Shown here: positions 36,601-48,600 of the stretch, one piece after another
How positions within the stretch are numbered: the stretch's first letter is position 1
Layout of the letters: each line of letters opens with the position of its first letter
Source: Anaspis maculata
Lineage: Eukaryota > Arthropoda > Insecta > Coleoptera > Scraptiidae
Reading direction: 5' to 3'
Assembly (NCBI GenBank): GCA_949128115.1
Contig: OX421963.1
Coordinates: 35,819,979-35,883,978, forward strand
Length of the DNA stretch: 64,000 bases
Notes under the pieces: model-generated
What the model was told of the DNA's origin: nothing
What the model saw: the letters and a program-made list of their open reading frames with translations, nothing else
The model's database searches: none
Position numbers and translations under genes: made by a program

Positions 36601-39600
36601 CTTTTGCCAGTCATCTTGTGGCGGGAAAAATTGATTTAAATACCGAACAGGTCTTTTTATAGCTAATATACTGGGATGATGTGCGACACTGTGGCCTGAA
36701 GAATGTGGAGAAATCCTTCCACGTGAGACCACATCGCGAAAAACTAAACAAGTGTGATGTCTGCTCTTGATCAAGGATAAGGCTAACACACTAGTTAGAT
36801 TGGTTTGTCCCTTTTTCATGGCTTTCGCAGTTCTATCGGGTCCCCTTGTGCCCTCATGTGTACCTAATATGGACCAGGAGCTCCAATTAGTCGACTTGTG
36901 TTTTTATTGGCTTTAAGCGTACCAGTGAGCCCCCGTTTGCCTTCTCTTATTATATAGAGCCCCATGGGCTTCCTTGTTTTACCAGTATCGTTTGAAGTCT
37001 TACTGAGCCCCCTTGCATTTTTCCGTTGCTTTCGGATCTCTGTTGGGCCTCATGTGTCGTTTGGAGCCCTAATGAGCCCTCTTGTGTTTTGCCGCGCCTC
37101 TCAGAATTCCAGTAAGCCATCTTGTGCCTTCTTGCGTTGTTGCAAGCCTTAGTGTAAGTCCATTGTACCTTCATGTGATATACAAAGCCCTATCAGACCC
37201 CTTGTATCCGCAAGTGTAGCTTGTAATTAGCCCCTTTATGTTTTTCCATTACTATCAGATTCCAGTAACTCCTTTGTTAGAGCAGTAAGCACCTCATGCC
37301 TTTATGTGATATTTGGAGTCCTCTATTGGGCCACCTTATGTCCTCAAGTGTAGTATGGAGCCCTAGCTAGCCCTATTGGGCTTTCATTGGCTTTCAGAGT
37401 ACCCCTTTTTGCCTTCATTGGTTATACATGTAAAGTTCCACTGGGCCCCCTTTTGTCTTCAATATCGTTCGACCCCTACTGAGCCCTCTTTTATTTTTCC
37501 ATGGTATTCGGATCTCTATTGGGCCCCCTTGTGTCCTCATGTGTCGGTTGGAGCCCTGATGAGCCATATTATGTTCTTCGTGGCTCTCAGAATTCCAATA
37601 AGCACCATTGTGCCTTCTTGTGTTATCCACAGCTCTATTGGGACGCTTGTTTCCAACGTCTCTCGAAGCCCTGCTGAGCTCCCTCGCATGTTTCCGTGAC
37701 CTTCGGAGCACTAGTAGGCACCATGTGCCTTCATGTTATATTCGGAGCCCTATCGGGTCTCCTTCTGTCCTCAAGTGTAGTATGGAGCCCTAGCTAGCCC
37801 ACTTGAGCTTTTATTGGCTTTCAGAGTACCAGTAAGCTCCCTAGCGAACTCGCAGGAATATGTTGTTCCCATTGGCCAATTTCAAATGACTCAAAAATTG
37901 GCCAATAGGAATAGAATTCGCAGTTCGTCGCTTTATGAACTGGGCTTTCCAGGGCATTCAGGGTGATTCATTCCCCACAAATTTCACGTTTTATTCGGAA
38001 TCTTTTATTGTAGATCAACCACATTTTCAAGATATGCTTTACCAATCCAGTTCTTACAGAAAATTAGAACGTTAAAAAGAGCAGGGTGATTGAAAAGGAG
38101 GAAAAAATAAAACTTATCGTAGGTACATTTTTTTACATTTTGAATCACACGGTATTTGATTGAAATGGCCTCAGTTTCAGTAAGAATGTCATAAGCAAAG
38201 CTTATCTTGAGAATTTAACTGACCGATGATAGGGAGCTGGTGCCTCAAAACTTACGTCATAAGGTACATGATTTTAACCCTGTAGGTCTAATGTGCGTTG
38301 ATACGGTTGTTTGAAATTGCTTTGTCTTACATGTCAGACCGGGGGCTCTAGGCTGGTATGAGCTTGTCAGTTTTCAAAAAAATGGCCAAAAATTTACGTC
38401 CTAAGGTACATGAATGAAACCAACTGGATTTTATGTGGGAACATCCCCTTAGTCGAAAATCTGGTCGTGAGACAAAATTTTTGGGGGCTTTCGGTCCATA
38501 AGACAAGTTTGAAATTTTCAAAAAAGAATAAAAATTTATCAAATTTTTCACATGTGTTTTGTTGACTAACCCACTAAGTGTGATATATATTTGGATTCAC
38601 GATGAAAGACAAAATAGATTTTCATGTTAAAATACAGGGTGTACGATTTGAGGAAAAGTTTTCGATGTTGCACCCTGTAAGAAATTTACCATTAAAAAAT
38701 TTTGTGGACAGATTCGAAACTTACGTAGAAAATCGTGTAAGAATCGTTTTTCATTCCTGAAATTATGTCAAAGGGGAAGTCTCCAGTAGGAGGTGAATTT
38801 TGGTCCTTTTTGAAAATTTCAAACTTGTCTTTCGGACCGAGAGCCCCCAAAAATTTTGTCTTATGACCCGATTTTTGATTAAAGGGATGTTCCCACATGA
38901 AAGCCCGTTTGTTTTATTCATGTACCTTATGACGTAAATTTTTGACATTTTTCAAAAATTGACAAGCCCATAGCCCCCGGTCTGACATGTAAGACAAAGA
39001 AATTTTTAACAACCTTATCAACGCACATTAGACCTACAGGGTTGAAATCATGTACCTGAGGACGTAAGTTTTGAGGCACCAGCTCCCTGTCCATAAGTTC
39101 CCGGAGAATGATCTATTATGCATTCAGCTTTTATTTGCAACAAAGCAGGCGAGCCTAGTTTGACAGAATCCACTCTGTAAAAGCGCTGTCAGTGGAATGT
39201 CACAGTTTAGGTTATGCATTATTTTCTGGGGTTATCGCTTTACTTCAAAATCCAGAACAGCGTTGCAAGTTCATTTTTGATTGATTAAATGTCCGAATGA
39301 CATAGACTATCAACCGCTTGTCATTCTTCAAGCACAGTGGAAAAGTTCTTGTTAATTCTACATACGGAACAAACGAAGTTGTACAGGGGGTGCTATACAA
39401 AGTGAGAAAAGAAATTTAAAATTTGGCTGTATTAACCAAGAAAGAAGCTGTGTCATGAAAGCCGTGTTTCTTTCAGTCGATAGAGATCGATCTGGTACTG
39501 GCATTTTCCAATAACAATAAAAGTGAAGACCTTTGAATTGAAACGAATGATGGCTCTGGCCTATTTATTTTTATTAGGGTAGGTACTTTTAGAAACAAGG

Positions 39601-42600
39601 TACTTGAACTCGGAACATTTCGGACTCCGGAAATTTGTAGAGATAAGGTAGGGACTGTCCATTACTTGAGCTCGCAACAGAACAAGCTTCTTAAGTTTCT
39701 TTTCAGCCATCCTGTCTGAAACGGACTTTCATCAGCTCTAGGTCCTCGTTCCGTTTCCATCTTCATTGATTTTTCCATTTCGCTGCTAGCTTTACTGGGC
39801 ACTGTAGGTGGCTAGCCAAAAAGTACTGAAGAAAGGAGTTTTACAAAATGTGTGTAGGCAGAATAATAGTTTACACATCTGGTGATGTTCAAAAAGATTT
39901 TCTCACGTTATTCCAATCTTCCTTCAACCACACCCAAAGGTCACAATCCATCTTACATAAACTGTGTAACTGCTTTGACATCAGAAACTGTCAGAAACAT
40001 CCGGCTTTTTTATCAAATACAGTGAGCACCTACCCTGTGAGCACAAAATCTAAGCGGCAAGGGGAAAGACAACATTGCTTCATATCAGCTGGTATGACCT
40101 GACAGAGTATTAACACTGGCCGCTTTCATAAGACGGGAGCAGCTACCGCTACGCTCCTTCGGAACTGTTGGCGTCTTACGAACGCATTGTTGGAAGTAGC
40201 GGTGACTGGCGGTGACACATCCAGCGCCGCGTCAAGAATAGCCGAAAATATAATCTGGTCTTGGAGAATTTCACCCAGTGCTATAGCTCGATGGTCTATA
40301 TTTAACAAGCGATTCACATTAGCTGAGAAAAAACTTATAATCTTCAAAAATTCAAAACAGCACGCAAGGTAAACAGCACCGAAAAACACTCTTGAACGCA
40401 TAAAATGTCAGAATGGCACTTGCGAACATCAAAATTTAACGTTTCTCTCATTCTTTCACCTCCCACTCCTATCGCTCACTATGCTACCAAAATGTAGCGA
40501 ACTTCCGAGCCGCTACAAAACATGGCCGTCCGCTCCGAGCGGAGCGGAAAAGTAGCGCACCGTTCACAGGACAAATCGGTAACAGTTCCACAACTGTTGT
40601 GACTTATGAATGCGGCCATTGACACTGACTGGCAGCTGTAATAGCTGAAGTGTCAAGTGATGTCTAGGTATTTTTAATTTGAAAAAACCTAAAAACAAAA
40701 TTCCAAGGCCTGCTCTGTTGCAAATAAAAGCTGAATGCATAATATGAAGAATGAATCACCACGCAAATTCTCGTTTTGTTCAGAAGACTTTTGTCCCAGA
40801 TCAGCCAGATTTTCGGAATTCGCCTCGTTATTCAAATTCAAGATCGTTCAGATAATGAGGCTTTTTAGTTGCAGCGGTACGCTAGCAAAATAACCCTGAT
40901 TCTGCATTTTGTGATACTGCAATGAAATTTGGCATATGCAAACTACGTAGAATTTCAAGTGATTTGACCCGCAGTACTCAAAAATTTGTCCATTAGGGAG
41001 CGACTGGGGGCCCCTCCAAATTTCAAGATGTCAGAGTTTTTACCATGCACCATTCAGTACCGACCTATCTACCGTACAGGACCTAAACAACTTTGTTCTT
41101 GACCATCATAACATTTTTCGTCATGTCAATTCCATTCTTCTTACAGAAAAAAATTATATCTTTGTCTGGTCAACAAGTCGAGATATATATTTTTTTTGGA
41201 CCACAAATAGATTGTTGAGTCGTTTTTGTGTGATCATCGATAAATCCGCATCCCCTTGGTTCATTTATGAAAACAAAAGTTCTGCCGTTCTATTCTTTGA
41301 AAAAGGGGTGACCTCAACTTACCATTATTTTCAACATTACCTATTTCAATGTTTTATTCCTAAAAATATGATTATTATTGTACTATTATATAGCTTGAAG
41401 TTTTCTTCAACGGTGTGGATGTTGAAACAGCCTCAGATTCCACCTGGAAGCCGTGCATATTAATTTTTCTGCAAGGCCGTCAAATTTGCCATTTTTGATT
41501 TTCTACCGGGAGCGGCCAAAATGTCAATACACACCACTCCGCCCAAGAGCACCGGTTGCGGTACTTTCGCACCAACTCTCATTCCAGTATCACAAAATGC
41601 AAAATTGTTCGGCATGAATATCGTTTTCCGCTAGAGCAAACCGGAGCTCTTGGGCAGAGTGGTGTGTATTGACATTTTAGCCGCTCCCGCTAGAAAATCA
41701 AAAAAGCCAAATTTGACGGCCTTGCAGAATAATTATTATGTACGGCTTCAGGTGGAATCTGAGGCAGTTTCATCATCCACATCGTTGAAGAGAACTTCAA
41801 GCTATATATTAGTATAACAATAATCATACTTACCGGGGTAAAACATTAGAAAAGGTGATGTTGAAAATAATGGTAAGTTGGAGTCACTCCTTTGTTGAAA
41901 AATAGCACTGCAAAAGTTTTCTTTCCATAAATGAATCAAGGGGATGCGGATTTATCGATGATCGCACAAAATCTACTCAACAATCTATTGGTGGTCCAAA
42001 AAAATATATTTTTCAATTTGTTGACCAGGCAAAGAGATTTTTTTTTTCTATAAGAAGGATGGAATTGACATGACAAAAAATGTTATGATGGTCAAGAACA
42101 AAGTTGTTAAGGTCCTGTACGGTAGATAGGGCGGTACTGAATGGCGCATGGGAAAAATTCAGACATCTTGAAATTTTGAGAGGCCCCCAGTCGTCCCCTA
42201 ATGGACAAATTTTTGAGTGCTGCGGGTCAAATCACTTGAAATTTTATGTAGTTTGCATATGCCAAATTTCATTGCAGTATCACAAAATGCAGAATCAAAA
42301 AGCGTACCGCTGCAACTATTTTGAATAAAGAGTGTTTCAAAAGGCGAGAAAAAATATCTGTTCATAATTTATCTGGAATTATTTCTTGTGTTTTTGAATC
42401 ACCCCATACGAGCCCAAGAGTGAATAAAATTTTATAATGAGAGCATATTCTGAAAATTTGGCTTGTCTCGGGCGAAAGGCTTCTGAATAAAACACAAAAT
42501 CCGTGGAGAATGAATCACTCTGTACAGTCATATGGAGAGACGTCACTCTGAAAATAGTGTTGATCGTCTTGGGGGACTGCAAAACGGATATATCCATCGT

Positions 42601-45600
42601 TATCTAAATTTTATTTCCGCACGATCACAATACTTTCCCTTCCTTTAATGGGTATCGAGAAAAAGAAGATAGAGGGTGTTTCAATGGAGACGAGCCACTC
42701 TGAATGAATTTATGCCTGGTGAAATTAAGAAAAATTTCCGAGACCCGTCGATTTTTGTTTCGAGGGGGACATCTAAAGCATACATTGGCAAATTTCTATC
42801 TTCAACCCTCTCACCTACACTCAACCCGACTTAGAAATTTCAGATGACACCACGTATCTTGCGATACAACAAATTGAAGAGAATCAAATTCTCTTTCTAA
42901 AAAAAATATTTTCAAAACTTACAACCGCACCCATCTTTTTCCTGAAATTCTCTTGAGTGTCCAATTTCATATTCTCGACCCCTAAATTCTCTTGAATTCA
43001 GTCAGTTTCGAGGTCAGCTTCATCCGGAATAGCATTGAAGAAGAGAATTTTTGGTGGAAAAAGTGCTACCCAAATTCACCTATTTGCCTCTCCCCTACCC
43101 CAACTTCAAAATTTACCAGAACACTACCCAACTTGTGGTACATCGGCTTAAAGAGAATTTAATTCTGTCTCCAAAAACTTTTTTTATTCTCAACCCTCCC
43201 TCATTCAATTGGGCATTCGGAGTATCTTAGGAGCAAAAGGAGGTTTTTGAAAATATTTTTTCCGGAAAGAAAATTCAATTTTCTTCAATTTGATGGATCA
43301 CAAAGTAGGTAGTGTCTGGGGTAGTGTCATTTTAGATTTTGGAGTTGGGTGGGGGGAGCGAAGGGGTGAATTTGGGTGGCACTTTTTCCACTGTAAGTTT
43401 CCTCCCTCGATGCTGTGCAGGACGACGTTGACTGCGTTGAAGAGAATGGGGTACTTGCCTAATTTTTTTTTATTGGCTTAATCGATAGTATGATTGAAAA
43501 TAATGTACCCGTATTTACAGCTACTATAAAAGGGTAGCTGACTCGTCAGCCATTTTGGTGCAGATGTCAGTCCGACGTTCCGATGTCAAGCGTCTTTTTG
43601 CGTCATTTTTGCGTTTAGTAAACCTAGTTTTTCGAAGACAACGTTAGCTATGGACGTCAAGTTGCCGTAAATGCGTCGTTGTTGACGTTTCAGGGAAAAA
43701 CTGACAGATATGGTAAGTGTGCACAATTCAACTGCTCTTATCGTGATTTTTCTGGTAATTTAGTTAGTATACATGAAAAACAGAATAATTTGGGACATGT
43801 AGTTCCTCATCCGTCGTGGAAGGGACCATACCTACACCGTGGTGGTGAACTGGTGAAGAGGATATCAACGACGTCGTGAACGCCGGACCAAAGAGCCCCT
43901 ACAACCGAGATGAGTTATTCACCTGGATCGACTCGCACAATACTGAGGGAACAATGAAGTGCCTGATGCCTGCATGCTCGCAAGCTCGCGAATAACAAAT
44001 AGTGCAATACTTACCTCGTACGACAATTCATGTGACTTGTAAATTAGCAGTACCTATATGCAGCAATAAAACAGTGAAACAATATGTGTTTGAACGTTCC
44101 TCCTAATTATTAAAGTAGGTAGGTACCCAGGTACCCAAAGCAAATTCGTAACACTACTTTGAATCCTCTTCAGCCAGTGTGGTGTACCAAACCAAGGGGA
44201 GGGCGGGGAGTGCGGTTCGCTCCGGGTACCAACAGTATAAGGGGGTGTGTCAGTGTTGTTGGATTATTCGAGATATCGGGGTGCAAAAAGGATATACAGA
44301 TCTGGGGCGCAAGGTCTTGGAGGGTGCAAAACAAACTGGAAAAGCTCAGTTTTCTGGGGCGTGATTTTTGGTCCCAGAATTCCCGGGGCGCAAAACTGCC
44401 GAATCCGACACGGGCTTGGGGGGGTTTTACTACAGTCTGCAGTTCATTTTCCTGGTAGGTGGAATCAGGTGAGAGGTCACGCCGCTGTCGGCATTCATTC
44501 ATGGACAAGGCGAAGCTCATCATAGTTGAAAACTCATACCTCGTACGACGAGGCATACCTTGTACGCAGGCCCGTAGCTAGGATACTTTTATAGAGGGGG
44601 CAAGAACAATTTTCAGGGGGGCATACATATATTCTCATGGGTGGCCTAGCAAACATTGAGTTGCAGGCGAAAATTTTTAATAAAAAGGAGCGTGGCAAAA
44701 AAACAATATTTTTTACTTGCAAAAATGAAAAACTTGAACTTTATAATGAAAAAATCAAAAATTTTTTTTTAAATCAATCCGGATTGCAATAGCCCATTTT
44801 TACAGCCACTGAACTTTCCCAAAAAAAAGTTGAAATAGATTTTTTTCGTTCTATTTTGTCAAATGCCATGAAGACCAAATAAGCCAGCGCTGATGACCGT
44901 ATAATATACACACCCAAATGGTCTAGGCATCACCTCTAAATTTTGTCTCGGTTAAAATGACAATTTCTCAAGAAAACATTGCCTAAATTTGAAAATTTTC
45001 AAAGTGCCCGATAGAGTAATCCTTTCACTACAAGTTACCACGTTAGATCACCCGACTGTTGACTGCTTTTGTGATTTATAAACTGAAAATTAAGCTGTAA
45101 AAGAGCATCCATGATAAGACAAATTGGTTGCTATGGCAATTGTAATGCATCGGATTCTTGCCACTGATGCATTTTGAACCACCCTGGGGCTATTCATGTA
45201 ATGCAATGTTGCAGCATGGTTGATTTGTTATAGTCTCAAAAGAGATGCAGTTCCCTCACCACTTCTGAGGGCCGATGGGATCAAATTGTTTCATGATACA
45301 TTATTATGCTTTCCAAAAATGTTACGTCCTCGAAAATTCTGCGACGTGTTTTCTCAAAACGGGACCTTGTTGAAGTCAGGGACTTTTGCGCTCCTTCCAT
45401 TGTCACCCTGTATATCGTACATAGGGTTAACAATCGGGTGAATCAAGGTGGTAGATTGTAGTTGAAGGATTACTCTATCGAGCACTACAAAGATTTTCGA
45501 AATCGGCTGATGTTTTCTCGAGAAATTGTCATTTTAGCCGAGACAAATGTCGGGGTGATCCCTAGACCATTTGGGTGTGTATTCAGATTTCGTACTTTAT

Positions 45601-48600
45601 CATCATGATAGGTACATACGTTGACGGTAGATGGTAGGACGTGGGTCCGGTGAACAGTTGATTCTGACACATTTTTTTGTAACTTTTGTGGATTGTTAAT
45701 TTTTTATTCAAGTTTTTTTTCTCGAAATTAAATTTAAAATGAAAGTTTTATTCCATCTAGAACTCTAGGGGGGGCAAACGACTATTCTAGGGGGGGCTTA
45801 GCCCCCCCATGCCTCCCCGTAGCTACGGGCCTGCTTGTACGACGAGGTTGACGATTCATTTTGAAATTTCCCGCTATTAATTATCTACGCATCACAACGC
45901 ATGACAGAGTGCGCAAATGTGACATCTGCACCAAAATGGCTGACGAGTCAGCTGTCCTATATAGAGTAGCTATACCCGTATTTTTTCTTTTCCCTAAATT
46001 CCCAAAATTGCGGCCGCAATGCGTGTTTTAAAAATATATTTGTGACGTCACAAATATATTAGATATAGAACATAGAAGGACTCTTTTTCCTCGTTGGGTT
46101 GGCAATGATATGACGTCGCCAAGGTGCCGTTTTCAAACAACAAGATCTGAGTCTGACTGACAAAGTCAAACCGCCGGCCGTAATTTCTTCCTGTGCCCTT
46201 TTTTTGCCTTTGACTGCTTTGATCGAGGCTTTGATCTCTACGCGGTAAGTACCTACTCGTTTTGTTCATTTCTTGTTCAACCTAACTAGTCTCTTTCTTT
46301 AGTCTTCAGTGCTGTCCACCTAAAAGCCTTTCGCATATTTGTCACCCGTGCTCTGACCTGGCTGACCCTCGGCTTCATTTCGGACATCAGTGTTCCTGCT
46401 CCCCACATTTTATTTGGAGATCCATCGCGTCCTCCCCACGTGGATCTCTTGTAGCTCTAAAGTATTACCTATCCGGAATTGTATGCTAATGATGAACCTA
46501 TAAAAGCTCACTGTTCATTTTCAGCCTCTTATTTCTGTGCTCTTGGTGATCCTCCAGATTTTCCCCTGGAAATAAATTATTTCGACTGAGACAGTGTTAT
46601 AAGAGGTTTCTGGAGTCAGTTTCTTCGAAACCTTGTTCGACTTCATTGTCTAAATGCTCATGGTAAGAGAATTCGATAGGAAACCGGTTTTGCGATAGCA
46701 TGTTCAAAATGACAGTGTCACAGTGACATCCCTGACATTCTTGATTATTCCATTGTCACACAGTCAGACCAACCCCACTCAAAATCCCTGTCCTGGCGCG
46801 AAGCTTTTAGGAGGATTTTTCAAATTCGTTTTTTCTGTAGAAAACAACGGGATTTTTGTGAAATTCTCAGTAGAGTCCCCTTATCACTTATACTAGCAAT
46901 CAAAAGTATTTCCAGCTGAATCTATTCCATTGGCAAGTACCCCATTGAGAGGTCAAGAATATCAAATTGGACACTCAGAGAATTTTAAAAGAAGGAGGGG
47001 GTGGGGTTGAAAGATTTAGAAGTATTTTTCCAGAAAGAAATTTAAATTCTCTTCAATATGATGTATCGCAAAGTAGCATGTCGCATGTCATTTGAAATTT
47101 TGAAGTTGGGGTGGGTAGGGTTGAAGATAGAAATCTGCCAATGTATTCTTTGGATGTCCCCCTCGAAACCAAAATCGACGGGCCTCAGGAAATCGTCTAA
47201 ATTTTACCTGTCAAAAATTTATTCAGGGTGGCTCGTTTCCATTGAAACACGCTGTATAATTTGGAATAATCCGAGTGATCCTTTCAATTTTCCATACCGT
47301 ATAAGTGTGTCTGTTTGGTGAAAGAGCGCCTCTTTACTTTGAATTACCCATAAGTGAGATCGCTGAATTGACTTTCCTTTTTTTGGTTGCGATTCTTCGT
47401 TCTAAATATATAAAAAGAAGCGACAAGCGAGGTGTTGGAGCAGATTATTATGAAAGAACCAGGCGAGGCGCCCAACATCACGCAAATCAATTAATAGGTG
47501 GCGATCCTGAAAAGCCCTACTGCGTCCGCTCTCTGTGAATTTTTTTTGCAAAAGCCAAGATATCGAAGCGTTTGCTTTGAAGTCTGTGTCTGCACGAGCT
47601 TTCTAATTAAATTAATTAGCGCCTCTTCTTTCAGGCTGAAATCGGACATGAAAGCCAACGTTCAGTCAGTCCTGAAAGCGCAAGATTTCCAGGTGTGCCT
47701 CACTATCATAGAAGCTAGGCAACTGGCGGGACTCAACATGGACCCCGTCGTATGCATCCAAGTCGGCGACCAAAGGAAATACACCAGCGTCAAAGAAAGC
47801 ACCAATTGTCCTTATTATAATGAGGTAAATGAAATAATGTTTTCGACTTTGTGTCAAATTCAACGGTTTTTTGCTGTCACGTTGCAATGTTTGTCAAGAT
47901 GTGTCCTGTAGAGCTGGAATTATTATTTGTGCTCTGCAGACAAGTCGCAGAATTTTTTGAGCAATTTTTGCAACCGGAGATGTCCAATTTTTACTGCTGC
48001 CAAAATTTCTGTTCGCAAATTTGGGTTTTGGAAACAAAATTTTCTACAAATTAGAGCGACGCGATTGGCTAATTGCTAATTGCCTGAAAATTCTATTGAT
48101 CAAGTTAACTACCCATTGGCATTTTGTTGATTACATGATAAGAATACGGGTAGAGCCAAGAAACAATTGAAAAAAATAAAGTTTATTATACATAATATAC
48201 ATAGATCAAGTAGAATGAGCAGAAATGAAGAAATGTTCGCAACATATTATGACTAATGATGGAAGACCTAATGACCTTTCCATGATAATTGAAAATTAAC
48301 TACTAAATTTGATAACCAACTTCATGTCACATGTCATATTATTGTACAATAGAATACAGGTCCATGAATAGAGTACACAACAATTATTATTGTGAAACAT
48401 GTCACCTGGTACTATTTACCTTTACATTACACAAATTATTGTTGCTCAGCTAACATTTAATAACCAAATACCATTCATTTGTAGGGCAAAAACCGTCTGA
48501 AAAGCCAAGCATAGGTGAAAATTTGCCACTGGTGGAATTATTTGAATTTTCCAAGCCAAGTTTTATGAATTAATCAACTATTTATATGTTAAGCTTCACT

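Larger units (their letters stand above)
43517..45972. mobile_element. MULE-like element with 11-bp target duplication
   Basis: Long inverted ends (AGCTACT, then GCTGACTCGTCAGCCATTTT and GGTGCAGATGTCA, mirrored near 45905-45970) are bounded by direct repeats TACCCGTATTT at 43506-43516 and 45973-45983. Long terminal inverted repeats and a 9-11 bp target are Mutator-like traits. No transposase was seen. The interior has intron-like signals and an AATAAA near 44070, and contains an hAT element. Confidence 0.65.
42665..47256. repeat. Composite palindrome around a MULE-like element
   Basis: 42665-43300 and 46920-47256 are inverted copies: GTGTTTCAATGGAGACGAGC on the left against GCTCGTTTCCATTGAAACAC on the right, and CGAGGGGGACATCTAAAG against its complement. 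The same arm family forms the palindrome at 52308-53126. Between the arms lies the MULE-like element at 43517-45972, roughly centred. Confidence 0.7.

Noticed and set aside
44159..44556. Four overlapping ORFs up to 128 codons
   Set aside because: Open on both strands in a G-rich part of a transposon; no domain.
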